DNA from: Trichopria drosophilae
Taxonomy: Eukaryota; Arthropoda; Insecta; Hymenoptera; Diapriidae
Assembly: GCA_030407085.1 (NCBI GenBank)
Contig: CM059585.1
Location: 9,355,001-9,419,000, forward strand
Length of the DNA stretch: 64,000 nt
Reading direction: 5' to 3'
The notes below the pieces were generated by a model. It was not told the DNA's origin, did not search any database, and worked only from the letters and a program-made list of their open reading frames with translations. This document shows positions 24,287 through 36,000 of this stretch, piece after piece (the first letter of the stretch is position 1; every line of letters begins with the position of its first letter). A program made the translations under genes and the position numbers.

Positions 24287-25190
24287 ATGTGTTACATTGT
24301 TACATAAATGTTACATAGTTGTTACATAACTGTTACATAGTCGTTACATGACTGTTACATAGTCGTTACATGACTGTTATATAATCGTTACATGACTGTT
24401 ACATAGTCGTTACATGACTTACATAACTGTTACTTAGTTGTTACATGACTGTTATATAGTCGTTACATAACTGTTACTTTTGTTTGCAAAAAAGTATCGA
24501 AACTGAGAAGTTACGATGACATGAAAAGAAAATGATTGAATTGAAATAAACTTACATAGTTGTTACATGACTGTTACATAGTCGTTACATGACTGTTATA
24601 TAGTTGTTACATGACTGTTACATAGTCGTTACATAACTGTTACTTAGTTGTTACATGACTGTTACATAGTCGTTACATGACTGTTATATAATCGTTACAT
24701 AGTTGTTACATGACTATTACATAGTCGTTACATGACTGTTATATAGTCGTTACATAACTGTTACTTTTGTTTGCAAAAAAGTATCGAAACTGAGAAGTTA
24801 CGATGACATGAAAAGAAAAGAAAATGATTGAATTGAAATAAACTTACATAGTTGTTACATAACTGTTTCAAAGTTGTTACATGACTGTTACATAGTCGTT
24901 ACATAACTGTTATATAGTCGTTACATGACTGTTATATAGTCGTTACATGACTGTTACATAGTTGTTACATGACTGTTACATAGTTGTTACATGACTGTTA
25001 CATAACTGTTACTTAGTTGTTACATGACAGTTACATAGTCGTTACATGACTGTTACATAGTTGTTACATAACTGTTACATATTTGTTACATAACTGTTAC
25101 TTTTGTGTTTGCAAAAAAGTATCGAAACTGTGAAGAAGTTACGATGACACGAAAAGAAAAGAAATTGATTTCATCGAAATAAACTTTTTC
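24287..25190. repeat. 22-bp minisatellite in three higher-order units
   Basis: The basic unit is GTTACATGACTGTTACATAG plus TC or TT (about 22 bp, itself two similar 11-mers: GTTACATRRYT). Three blocks of it (about 24295-24476, 24552-24766 and 24845-25094) are separated and closed by near-identical 75-90-bp spacers. Each spacer contains TTTGCAAAAAAGTATCGAAA and AAGTTACGATGACA (24477, 24767, 25095). The structure is a higher-order repeat just downstream of the CDC25 transcript. Confidence 0.92.
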
Positions 25191-26032
25191 AGAGTAATAT
25201 TTAGATTGATAAATTGGAAACAAACAAAAGAAATAATTATTCTATCTATATTAAAGTAATACTGATTTTGCATACTTTAAATAGGTTAGGTTAGGTCATC
25301 AAACAAAATAATTTGAAATTACGAGTTTGTTAAATTGCACGTACATCGGTGCATTTTTATCATAGTTAGAACATAAAACTGTTAAAGAAATGGTAACTTT
25401 TTGAAAAAGTCCAAAATATATAATTTTTCTTGCAAGATTTTCTTTGATATCAAAATAATAGAAAAACTATAGATTAATTAATTTGAAAGAAAAACTAAAG
25501 GATTGATTCAAACGCCATCTGTCGGGAAAATTATGAAGTAGGTTGGAAATGCTCATACGAGAACGCCATCTGTGGAAGAAAATAAAAAGGGAGTTTTAAA
25601 GTGCTCGACCGATAAGGTAGGAATTTTCAGTAAAAATCGTAAATAAAAAATGATTGAAACGATTTTTGAAAATTTGAGCTCTGTAAGGGCAATTTTAATT
25701 ATTTTAGACGGTGTCTTAGAAAATACCAAAGAAATTAATTGAGAACTGACCGATAATTTTCCGAAATAAATGATTTTTATGACAGAAAAACCAAAGACTA
25801 ATAACTGTTTACAAACGTAAATAAATAAAAAATCACTGAATCAATTTTCTAAAATTCGGGCCGAATAGAGGTGATTTTTATTAATTTCTTATAATTCTCG
25901 ATCAGTTCTCCATTAATGTCTTTGTAATTTTCTAGGGTACCGGATATAGTAATTAAAATTACCCTTACAGTGCCCGAATTTTGAAAAATCGATTCAATTA
26001 CGGTTTTTAGTTGAAATTCCTTTAGAACCCTC
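25191..26032. other. Noncoding DNA
   Basis: Contains 'AGGTTAGGTTAGGTC' at 25284-25298 and two copies of 'ACGCCATCTGT' at about 25510 and 25563. The segment 25620-26020 holds paired sequences resembling each other in inverted orientation ('AATTTTTGAAAATTTG' type). No gene was recognised. Confidence 0.45.
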
Positions 26033-27422
26033 TTAACCCTTTTCGTCCCAAAAGTCCAGAATTTGGACACAACTTTCAACGATGCAACTTTTGTTCCAAA
26101 CAGCGTTAACAAAAATTGAAATAAGACAAAGTCGATAGATTTGGACCTCCTCTTTCAAATGCCGTGGTCAGAATCAGCCGGAAATTACAGAGAAAAAAGT
26201 TATGATCATTTTTTCGAAAAAAATACCGTTTTTTTCGACATTTTTTCCCAATAATTGCGTTGTTTGACATTGAAAAGGGCAGTGCTGATCGTTGCAAAAC
26301 ATACTAATCGCATCTTTTTGCTCAGACCATTCTTCCCCCGTCGGATTTTTTTCAAAAGACAAAATGGCGGTTTCAAGATGGCGTCTGGAAGTTGAAAGTT
26401 TTAATTTTCTCGCACAAATATCGATTATTTGAACGTGTAACGACTCAAATCATGGAGAATTGCAATGAAAAAGTAATTATTATCATTTGTGAATACCTAG
26501 TCTCATCACGATTTATTCATAACCTCAAATTAGTTAGACACAATGGCTTTATACCGATTATTTGTCTAATTTTCACACAATTTTCGACGTTTCCGTAACA
26601 TTACTTATGTGTGAAATTAAAAATGACCATATACCCTTATGACCTATTAATTATCGGGTTATAACCTACAAATTTAGTACAGTTCGACTTTTTTTTATTT
26701 TTAAAATACTTTTCTTCATTTTTTTTTATTTTAATTTTATTACTTTCATTTTTTTTTGTATTCAAAACACGTGGAGGCAATGAGGAAATATTTGTTTTTT
26801 ATTTTTGTGTTTTGTTTTGTATTTTGTAAATCAATATAGCAGATATTGAAAGTTATGTTGCACTATAAGATGTGGATTGACCTTCGACATGCAAATTGAG
26901 TGAAAATCAGACAAAATATCGGTAGTAACCCATTGTACACGACTAATTTGAGGTTATGAATGAATCACGATAGGACTAAGTATTCACAAATGATAATAAT
27001 TACTTTTTCATCCCAGTTCTCTGCGATTTGAACCGTTACGCGGTCAAATAATCAATATTTGTGGGAGAAAATGTAAAATTACAACTTGGAGACGCTATCT
27101 TGAAGCCGCCATTTTGTTTTTTGAAAAAAATCCAACGGGAGAAGAATGGTCTGAGCAAAAAGACGCGATTAGTATGTTTTGCAACGATCAGCACTGCCCT
27201 TTTCAATGTCAAAAAACGCAATTATTGGGAAAAAATGTCGAAAAAATCATCATAACTTTTTTCTCTGTAATTTCCGGCTGATTCTGACCACGGCATTTGA
27301 AAGAAGAGGTCCAAATCTATCGATTTTGACTTATTTCAATTTTTGTTAACGTTGTTTGGAACAAAAGTTACATCGTTGAAAGTTGTGTCCAAATTCCGGA
27401 CTTTTGAGACGAAAAGGGTTAA
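26033..27422. mobile_element. TTAA-flanked foldback element with terminal repeats of several hundred bp
   Basis: The element is 26037-27418 with TTAA on both sides. Ends read CCCTTTTCGTCCCAAAAGTC and, reversed from the right, CCCTTTTCGTCTCAAAAGTC. The arms stay alignable inward through 'GATTTGGACCTC', 'GAATCAGCCGGAAATTACAG', 'CGATCAGCACTGCCC' and 'CGTGATTCATTCATAACCTC', so each arm is about 450-500 bp. Open frames at 26106-26362 (minus) and 27036-27255 (both strands) are mirror images produced by these arms. No transposase is present. Confidence 0.88.
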
Positions 27423-28106
27423 CCCTTAACTGCCGATGACGAAGAGATTTTGCCAAAATCGTAAAAACTTTTATATATTTTAAATTTTCTATTTAATACA
27501 ATAATTTTGAAAATGCCCTGGCAAAAAAATCATATTGAAAAGGAATGACTTCATTCCGTCTTAGTCCGTTTCATGCCGTAATCTGTTCCCTATCCCCTGG
27601 CCATTCTTGTCGAATGTGTTTCGGAATGATTCAGGATTCGTTAGGATTGAACTCACGGAATGAAACGGATTGCAAATCGAGTGAGAATAACCGAAGACTC
27701 GTTCGGATTGAAATGGTGGAATGAAACGGATTGCAAATATGTTTCGGAATGACTCAGGATTCGTTCGGATCGAAATCGAGGAATGGAACGGTTTACATTT
27801 GTGTCTCGGAATGACTGAGGATGAAAACGGATAGAATTTTCCGATATGGAATGGCTTGGAACGGAATGACAAAGTGACTCGGATTAAATTCGGATTAAAC
27901 AGGGGACAGATTCCGGATAGTCTCGGATAGCACCGGTTTCGGTCGGATTAAATTCCTATCCGGAACTTTCGCCACGGTGGACAACAGCATCTTATATAGT
28001 ATATCTACCTTAGACCGTTTGAAAATGATGCACCAATAATCGAATTCGTGCCCAATTTATATTTACCATATAAAATCTTCGTCATTAGCCACAGTTAAGA
28101 GGTTAA
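27419..28106. mobile_element. Second TTAA-flanked element, abutting the first and interrupted by a CCC element
   Basis: It shares the TTAA at 27419-27422 with its left neighbour and ends at the TTAA at 28103-28106. Left end: CCCTTAACTGCCGATGACGA. Right end reversed: CTCTTAACTGTGGCTAATGA. A partial copy lies at about 59566-59745. Comparing the two shows that 27516-27977 is a later insertion in this copy. Confidence 0.82.
27514..27979. mobile_element. CCC-ended element with 2-bp TG target duplication, short copy (family A)
   Basis: The element is 27516-27977 (462 bp), flanked by TG at 27514-27515 and 27978-27979. Ends: CCCTGGCAAAAAAATCA on the left; reversed from the right, CCGTGGCGAAAGTTCCGG. 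The interior is degenerate repeats of a GGAATGACTCAGGATTCG / GGAATGAAACGGATTGC motif; the open frame at 27561-27872 is only this. The related copy at 59.6 kb has the uninterrupted site. It is inverted relative to the long copy at 37127-40413. Confidence 0.85.
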
Positions 28107-29877
28107 AAGAAATTTTTTATTCGTTTTCGTTTGTTATTAGACAACAATAGTAATAATTTAATCGGATTTATTACGTTTTAACTCTATTTAGTGAAATTCC
28201 GCTCTATAAGCCAAGAGAAGAAACATAACCTGCAAAAAAACATCAATTTGGAAATTTCGCATGTGAAAACACGAAATTTTATTGGCAATAATACCATACT
28301 ATATTGTAAATAGTACTTGTCAGTAACATAACAAATTTTTACACCTGAAATGTCGATTTTAATTAATACTTCAGAAAGTTTAACTCCGTAAATTGAAAAT
28401 GGAAGACACATTTTCATATTCAGCAATAGAAATTAAAAAAAAAAAAGAACCTGTTGGACAATGTCAATTTCCTTAGGAAAGGGCACATGTAAAAAAGGGG
28501 GTTCTACGACGTGCCCCTTTCACACATGACAGCACCTCCAACCATCAATTTCGAAGGAAATGCACCGGTTCGCAGGAAGCTCCACTTCCGCCAGCCGCGA
28601 GAAGACCCCTGAGTCACCGGTAATAACCGGCCAACAGGGGACTCCAAAAGTGGAACCGCCTTGGATTGATTTGCACCGTTTATTCAAAGCTTCGTTATTG
28701 AACAGTATTTGCAGATATCGAGAAAGACGCAAATACGACTTCGAGATTATTCGTATCAACGTAACTTAGTAACAATTTGAGTAATTACATTAAAAAAACG
28801 CGATGAAGGCACCTGGCGTTATAATTATGCATCAGTGTCGGGGGACTTTAGAACATCTGTTTTGTGTATTCTTGATGGAAAATTAACTATTTTAATGTCC
28901 TATGACTAAGAAAGTCCTTGGATAATTGTTTTATCGATAACGAATAATTTGTAGAAATGTATTGAAACTTGGAAGTGGATTTTGTAATCTTATTTGTATT
29001 TGACATTTATTTCTGTTAGTTAGTGACAAAATTAAAGATAATTCAAATATTTATGCGATGTTCAGATAATTAAACATTTTTTTAAACAATATTTGTTCTA
29101 ATTAAATTAGATAGTATCTTGAAATAACTAAAATAATAGCCGAAACGTAATATTTTAGTAGTTAGACCCCGGGATATAGTTTGGAATAAATATTTAATAA
29201 CGTTAATTTTCACTAATAGTGACATTGTTGAAGGGAAAAAGTATTTTATTGAAAAAAAAATTAAGAAATTTAATTTGTTTAATGCATTTTAAAGAAAGAC
29301 ACCTTATTTTATTCTAAAAAAGATCCTTTATAAGTTTACCGAACGAATTTTTCTAAATTTTATACCTGACCATTAAAATTACTTAGAAATTGTGAAAAAT
29401 AATGATTTTTTTATTAAATAAATAGAGATGTTTGACGTTAGCTTCAGAAATTTACAAAAATCGTGCGGTAAATATTTTTCTTGAAAAGATAAGCCTCGTT
29501 AAAATCCATTCATTTTTAAAAATTCGAGACATTAATAAAAGTTATTTAACGAATTACGCAAGTTTAATTTTTTTGTTTTAGAACAGCATTGCTTTCTCTC
29601 GTCAACAATATCGTTAATAATGAAAATTAATTTCCTGCAAAGAAATTCTAACGAATTTCAAAATCGAAGTCCTAACTATCTTAATGATACTCATCTTTTG
29701 TCGAAATTAAAAATACTGTCAATCAGTTTCTTTCGAACTAAAATACCAACAAAAGACGCCGACAAAAATACGAGACTTAGTTTCTATTTTTTATAACATA
29801 TCCAAATTTTATAAAAATCGAAGATTTGCATTTCGGTAATTTTTCTTGTGAGAGAATTCATCCAATTGTTGGTTTCA
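28107..29877. other. Noncoding DNA with one GC-rich island
   Basis: At 28500-28760 a GC-richer island is open on both strands (28520-28759 minus, 28560-28769 plus). It carries 'CACCGGTAATAACCGGCC' and has no recognisable protein motif. It could be a repeat fragment. The remainder is AT-rich without features. Confidence 0.4.
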
Positions 29878-30091
29878 TCCCAACCGGCACGAAATCCAGA
29901 ATGTTGCAGAAACGTTTTAAAGAGGTTTCAAAACGTCCCAGAAACGTTTTTAAAACGTCCCAGAAACGTTTTTAAAACGTTAAATGTCTGGAACATTTAC
30001 AGAACCTTTTTAAAACGTTTTATTCATGTTCCAGACATTTAACGTTTTAAAAACGTTTCTGAAACGTTCTGGATTTCGTGCCGGTTGGGAT
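29878..30091. mobile_element. CCC-ended palindromic element with AT duplication (family E)
   Basis: The element is 29880-30089 (210 bp). The ends are perfect inverted copies of CCCAACCGGCACGAAATCCA. It is flanked by AT (29878-29879 and 30090-30091). If the ends are read as TCCC..GGGA, a 4-bp TTCA duplication (29875-29878 and 30091-30094) also fits. The interior is repeats of CAGAAACGTTTTTAAAACGT in both orientations. The open frames at 29848-30042 and 30039-30362 come from this element. Confidence 0.85.
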
Positions 30092-30677
30092 TCACGAAAG
30101 AACTGTCCATTGTGATTACGATTTTCAGTCTTATTATATTCAGTGTGGATGCCGGTCGAAAAACCGAAAAATCAAAAAGCTGATAGGTCAAAAATCCGAC
30201 ATATAAAAGAATGGACACATCGACAAGCGGATAGTAATTTTTTGACGGTCGGTGTGTTGATCTGTCTGTTTTTGACCCACACAGAGACAATCCAACGAAA
30301 AATTGTTTGGCATTATTATTTTTTTTGTTTGTTTTTTTTTTTATATATTTGGCAGTATTCATAAATCGATTTAATGTTGACGTTATACAAATATGACCAA
30401 TTCCGCGATACTTTTAATATTTGTTCTATAAAAAACAATTTTGTTGTTTATTGCCCCCCTAAGTGCAGAGTTGTTTTCGGTGTTTTATGAGGTGCAAATA
30501 GCTATATTTAAGTACAAACTATTAAGTCATGTAACAATTTAAGGATGCTACCAATACAAAGGAATGAATAACATAATAAAAAATAATATAATTCTTTCTT
30601 TTCTTTATGTTTAAGAGTTGTCGAAACGAGGGGCGCACAGAGTATAACGATTTTTAAAGTCTTACAATTTCTTCTGG
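30092..30677. other. Noncoding DNA
   Basis: Nothing recognised. Open frames overlapping 30143-30364 have no family motifs. Confidence 0.45.
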
Positions 30678-31787
30678 TTAACCCTTTAAGGACGGGACGG
30701 ACACTTTTTGAACGCCAACTTCAGCGCGATATTGGATAATGTTATGGCCAAGAAAAAAAATCTGCACCCAATGTTTCTTACGTAAAAAAGGCTGTTCTTT
30801 TAGATTCTGAAAAAAGAATTGGTCCAAAACTCTTTCCAAAAAAGATACAGTTGTTTTTATAAAAAAAAAAACGCAAAATTTTTAAATATTTTTTTCATAA
30901 ATCGTCAATTTACACTGGGATACTGCAAAGCAGAGAACTCGGAAATGCAAAATATCGCGTCCAAAATGTTTGAGCTTCAAAATGGTACCTGCGATTTTTC
31001 AAAATTTCAAATTAGCGGTTTAAAAATGGCGCCCAAAGTGCAAAATTTGTATATTGTTTCATTTTTATCCAACCGAAAATATGGGGTCATATTTGTAATC
31101 AGCGAACCCGAAAACCCTTCAGTGACCATTTTTAAGGATATCCTTTAATATTTTTAAAATGTCATCCGCCATTTTGGATCCGCCATTTGGAATTTTGAAA
31201 ATCTGACCTCATATTTGTAATCAGCGACCACGAAAACCCTTTAGTGACCATTTTTAAGAAAATCCGTTAATATTTTAAAAATGTCATCCGCCATTTTGGA
31301 TCTGCCATTTTGAACTTTGAAAATCTGACCTCATATTTGTAATCAGCGATTCCAAAAACATAAATTTGCAGTTATTGAGCAATTGCCGATTTCGAAACTT
31401 CAATCGGTTGGCTAAAAATGAAACAATATACAAATTTTGCACTTTGGGCGCTATTTTTAAACCGCCAATTTGAAATTTTGAAAAATCGCAGGTACCATTT
31501 TGAAGCTCAAACATTTTGGACGCGATATTTTGCATTTCCGAGTTCTCTGCGTTGCAGTTTCCCGGTGTAAATTGACGATTTATGAAAAAAATATTTAAAA
31601 ATTTTGCGTTTTTTCGGATAAAAACAGCTGTATCTTTTTTGGAAAGAGTTTTGGACCAATTCTTTTTGCAGGATCTAAAAGAACAGCCTTTTTTACGTAA
31701 GAAACATTGGGTGCAGATTTTTTTTCTTGGCCATAACATTATTAAGTTGGCGTTCAAAAAGTGTCCGTCTCGTCCTTAAAGGGTTAA
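30678..31787. mobile_element. TTAA-flanked foldback element
   Basis: The element is 30682-31783 between TTAA copies. Ends: CCCTTTAAGGACGGGACGGA and, reversed, CCCTTTAAGGACGAGACGGA. The arms are several hundred bp and mirror each other, so the same pseudo-peptide (for example NAKFLNIFFINRQFT) appears in open frames on plus (30819-31148) and minus (31284-31757). The centre holds diverged tandem copies of 'GTCATCCGCCATTTTGGAT' and 'ATATTTGTAATCAGCGA'. It is non-autonomous. Confidence 0.88.
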
Positions 31788-34252
31788 AAGGCACATCGAT
31801 GTTAAGAATTTACTTTGAATGGTTATTATGAAGAAAAAACACTCTTCCGTGGTTTCCTTCGAAAACTTGAAACGCACAATTTTTTGACAATGGTATTTAA
31901 AAAATTCATTTTTATGAAAATTCAGTTTTCTCCATTTTTTATGTTTTTTTTTTTGTTCATAAGATAGACACCCTCTCCAAAACATGTTTTAAAAGTATTT
32001 CAGGAGATAATACAGAAAAACGTTCCCTTTCTAATAAATCACATTTTTATTTCGTCCGAAAGACAAAAATATAGAATAGTTTCCTACGAAATCTTAATTT
32101 TTTTTTTTCATAAATACAATTTCCCAAATAAATATACCGGAATGTCTCATATACAGTCCATCCCACATTGACAGGAGCATCTCATTTTTTGGACTATTGT
32201 CTTTATTATTTTAACAAACTAAATTATACTGTTGAAGGGTATTATATAATCAAATTAACTAATATTTGAACAAGTTTGAATATATGATTAATTCGTATAT
32301 TTTTGCTTTTGTCATATTAACAGGGGCTTATTAATTGCAGATGTTCTTATATTCATGTTACGTCGCTTCCTAATGCCACTTACAACGAAAACACAGGTGA
32401 CTGAATTAGTAATGATTTTTACTAATAAAGAGTAAAAAACAACTAATTCGGTTGTTATGTTACTAATTACAAATTAGTTACTGTATTTTTTAATAAAAAA
32501 AATTAATTAGTTAATGTTGACTAATTGGTAGTTGTTACTATTGAATTAGTAGTTTTTTAGTCTTCATGGAAGCAAACGGGCCTAACTACACTGTTGAAAA
32601 AGAGACGCAACATAATACATGAATGGTCAGAGGGAAGTAAAATAAATTTATTTCTTGTTTCATTCTAATTAATGAGTTGCTAAATTCCAGATGAAGTTCA
32701 TTTTATACATCGGTTGTTCTGATTATCTGGTCTGCAGAAATGAAATTTAATTTAGCTGATCTCTAAAATAGAAAATATCAAAACTAAAATAAGAAATAAA
32801 TATCAAGGTATCATTTCAAAAGAAACTTAGAAAGAATTTTTAAAAAGAAGTCTAATGAATACCTGTTCAATTAACAAATTTTCATGTATATTTTGAATCG
32901 ATATAAAATACAATTAATATTAAATTGCTTCTCAAATAAAATAGAACTAAATATAAGTGATGTTCTTTACTTTTCTTACTTCTATGTTACATTGTCATCA
33001 TAAATGTTTTTTTTTTTTATTTCCGAAATATCTTCGAAAGTGTCTAAAGTATTATTTTATTTTTCCCCGTCAACCTAGACATCTTTCGGAGTCCAGGTCG
33101 TAGACTTCGTCGCCAAAATAAATACAGAAAACGATTTTTTATTTCCTTTTCAGCTCCATTTTAAAAGTTATAACGGGTTAAAAAAATCCAAAAGCGCATA
33201 AAACGTTGTATTCTATACAGACTTCAACCAATGTTCAATTTAATGCTGAAAACATGTACTTTCACAAAAAGAAATATTAAATTATGAAACATTTAGAACC
33301 CCTTTAAGTATGCAACGCCTTGAACGACTGCCAAAAATATTGCTGCAGTTCAGGCGCCAGGTATGGTGATGTGGCCTTTGATATATCCCCGACTATAACT
33401 AAAGTTGATTCTTACGTATTTTGACCCCTGAATCCGAGTTTCTTTGGTAGATTGCCTGAAAGTTCGTTCATTGTTATTAGCATTTTTTAAATATATTATT
33501 ATATAAATATATAAATATTTTAATTAATGAAATAATTCGAGAATTAAAATTTACAAAATTGTCTGACAAAATTCTGCAAAAATTGTATTTCAGTCTCTGC
33601 TGAATACTTAGCCCTTTTTGTAATTATAATCTTTTTCGAAAAGCTTATGGTTAGTTAGTTAGAACGTCCTAAATATAACGAGCGAAAAGTTTCGTTTCGG
33701 ACGCCATTTTTGGATCATTCAGGTCACAAAATTTACTTACCAAATACAGCTTTCTGATGTTCAGACATTCCTTCCACCATCAAAACTGGTTTCAAGATGA
33801 TACCATAATGGACAGTTGATACCAAATTCAATTAAAGAAAGTTCTGTATTTATTACATTTTTTAGTAATAGGTTTTTTTTTTATTTTGAATATCGTCATT
33901 AGAAAGATTGATAAAAAATCTATCAATTTCATATGTTCAATAATTTTTGGTACCCAAATTTATCTCATCTAGAGAGCTCTGAAAAAGTGGAAAAAATGTG
34001 TCCCCGTGGGGGTTAATGGATTAAAAGGACCCATACCTGAATATTCAGTTATATTCAGTAACAATTATAAAATTTTTTAATATTTTTATCCTCATACTAT
34101 TTTTTTAAAATAGTTTCTGGGTACATTTTCATGCATCTTTGTACAGAAATATACAAAAACGTAAGAAAATGTATAGAAAAGTGAAGGAAAAGGTACTTTT
34201 TCGAAATGGCGGATTCAGATTTGCAAAAAACATGTAAATATTGAAAAATGTT
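31788..34252. other. Noncoding DNA
   Basis: AT-rich. At 32390-32580 there is a short field of TTACTAATTAGTA-type sequence like that at 5-9 kb. 'CGGGTTAA' (about 33175) and 'GGGGGTTAA' (about 34011) resemble single ends of TTAA elements without partners. No gene was recognised. Confidence 0.45.
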
Positions 34253-34720
34253 TTAACCCATTGCGGCGCACATTTTTCTTTATACGGAGAACAGCTGAAA
34301 ATTGTGACTCGGGAGTTTTCTGTATAGCTGATTACGAATCTGAAGTCAGATTTTGAACATTTAAAATGGCGTCTCTAAGATGGCCGACATAATCGTAAAA
34401 AATTTGCGAGTTTTTGATGAAAGTTGGTACACGGGGGTTTTTGGGGTCGCTGACTGCGAATTTGAAGTCTGATTTTAAAAATAAAAAATTGCAGATCCAA
34501 AATTGCTGACGAAAATGTTAAAATGTACTTGATAGAGATAAAACTGGGTACTCTATGTACTCTGAATTTTAAATATATAAGTCAGAGATCAGATTCGTAA
34601 CCAGCGACGCAAAAATCTTCTGTTCAGAAAATTTTATAGAATCCCAACATTTTCTGACAATTTTTCTAATTTTGGACAATCCTGATCAATCTTTCATCTT
34701 GAATTTAGAAATGTTAAAGG
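34253..34720. mobile_element. Partial TTAA-type element (one end only)
   Basis: TTAA at 34253 followed by CCCATTGCGGCGCACATTTT resembles the ends of the element at 2488-3244. Inside are the same motifs: 'GCTGATTACGAATCTGAAG', 'AAAATGGCGTC', 'GGGGTCGCTGACTGCGAA'. The other terminal repeat was not found, so it is truncated or rearranged. Confidence 0.5.
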
Positions 34721-34749
34721 CAGATTCATCATTTTTTCCAATTTTTCGA

Positions 34750-35158
34750 TCTGATTCTTTTGGTGATTCTTAGAACATGTCTTGGTCTTATAAAGTCCAC
34801 CCCAATCCCAGTCAATTATAAATTGGCAAATGTTGCCCCAATCCATTTGTTAATTCCAAAATTTAATTACAGATACATATTATCTAAAACAATATTAAAA
34901 AATCAGCCAATAATGAATAAATTAAAATTGCTAGACGAAATTAAAAACAAAAAGTAAAATACTTAGTTAGAGTCTAGAGATAAATTAAATAGTATATAGA
35001 AAACTCTGAATTCCCTTTAGAAATTGAGTATCCTATTACCACAATAGTACACACATATGAAATAAACTCAGAATTGGGGAGGACAGCTTCACACCAAAAC
35101 TCTCCAAACGACTATTTTAATACAAAAATTAAATTAGATTTTCCTAGTTTTCATTATA
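34750..35158 (+). pseudogene. Decayed I-like LINE: segment between RT and RNase H
   Basis: Plus-strand frames give STPIPVNYKLANVAPIHLLI then YRYILSKTILKNQPI, MNKLKLLDEI and further pieces broken by stops. This spacing and composition fit the linker after the reverse transcriptase of I/R1-type elements, whose RNase H follows at 36.6 kb. The assignment rests on position and weak similarity, so it is tentative. Confidence 0.4.
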
Positions 35159-35159
35159 T

Positions 35160-35640
35160 ACAGGGTGTCCCATTTTAATCGATACACCTTGAATATGACC
35201 TTGAATGCGATTTTAAAGGTCATTTGAAGGTCAACATTGATTTTTTTCAGTAGAAACCCCATTTTTTTATTGCAGGAATAAAAATAGCGGGAAATTTTAC
35301 GTTCAGAATGATATGTTCTATTGGGGCATCGAAAGTCATTTCAAGGTCAATCAGTCAGTTTATCAATATCCACGTACGTAATTCCTGTGACAAGGCCAGA
35401 ATAAAAAAATGGTAGAGACGAAAGTTGCAGGAAATCGAGGGGGAAATCGAACGGTGACCTGGAATATGACCTTGAATTCGATTTGCAAGGTAATTTGAAG
35501 ATTAACTTTGTTTTTTTTTCAGTAGAAACTCTATTTTTCTATTGCAGGAATAAAACGAGCGGAAAATTTTTATTTAGGATGATATGTTGTGTAGGGACTT
35601 CGAAGGTCATTTCAAGGTAAAAAAAATGTTTCAAAGAGTA
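35160..35640. repeat. Direct repeat, about 271-bp period, starting ACAGGGTGTCCC
   Basis: Begins with ACAGGGTGTCCCATTTTAAT, a terminus seen in many insect interspersed repeats. The block from 35186 (TTGAATATGACCTTGAATGC) recurs from 35457 (GGAATATGACCTTGAATTC), and later blocks such as CAGTAGAAAC..CATTTTT.TATTGCAGGAATAAAA are also repeated. Each copy contains nuclear-receptor-like half sites, including perfect TCAAGGTCA or its complement at 35196, 35341 and 35467. Confidence 0.75.
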
Positions 35641-35701
35641 CGTAGAGTTACAAAGACTCCGGATTCTAAAAAAGGCAGAACATTTTGCGTCTAAAACAAT
35701 G

Positions 35702-36000
35702 TACAGTAGACTCCCGCGTTAGTGGCGTGCTCGGTTCCGAGCCCTCCCCTCAATCCCCGTGTTAGCGGCGGAAGTAGGAGAAACATCGCTTCCCCCGCTA
35801 GACTGCAGTCCTGCAGTCACGTGACGTAATTCAAATCACGCGCCTGGGGCCCGTACCTTATTAGGCCACGCCCCTCAGGCGGCTGGCGACATGGCGGGGA
35901 TGGAAAGATTCCGAGAAGTGCCACTAACACGGAGTTCCATCGCGTCACTAACGCGGGACGCCACTAATGCGGGACGCCACTAACGCGGGAGTCTACTGTA
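35702..36000. mobile_element. TA-flanked MITE, pogo/mariner-like
   Basis: The element is 35704-35998 (295 bp) between TA dinucleotides. Ends are inverted copies of CAGTAGACTCCCGCGTTAGT. Near the right end the motif GGGACGCCACTAACGC is repeated. GC content is far above the surroundings. No transposase. Confidence 0.88.

Noticed and set aside
24287..25190. CRISPR array
   Set aside because: Contiguous tandem repeat with no unique spacers, in a eukaryotic genome.
25284..25298. Telomeric TTAGG repeat
   Set aside because: Only about two and a half units; too short to be telomeric.
28520..28769. Small gene in the GC-rich island
   Set aside because: Open on both strands with no motif or splice context; kept only as an unknown island.
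30819..31757. Two similar proteins on opposite strands
   Set aside because: Explained by the inverted arms of the TTAA element at 30682-31783.
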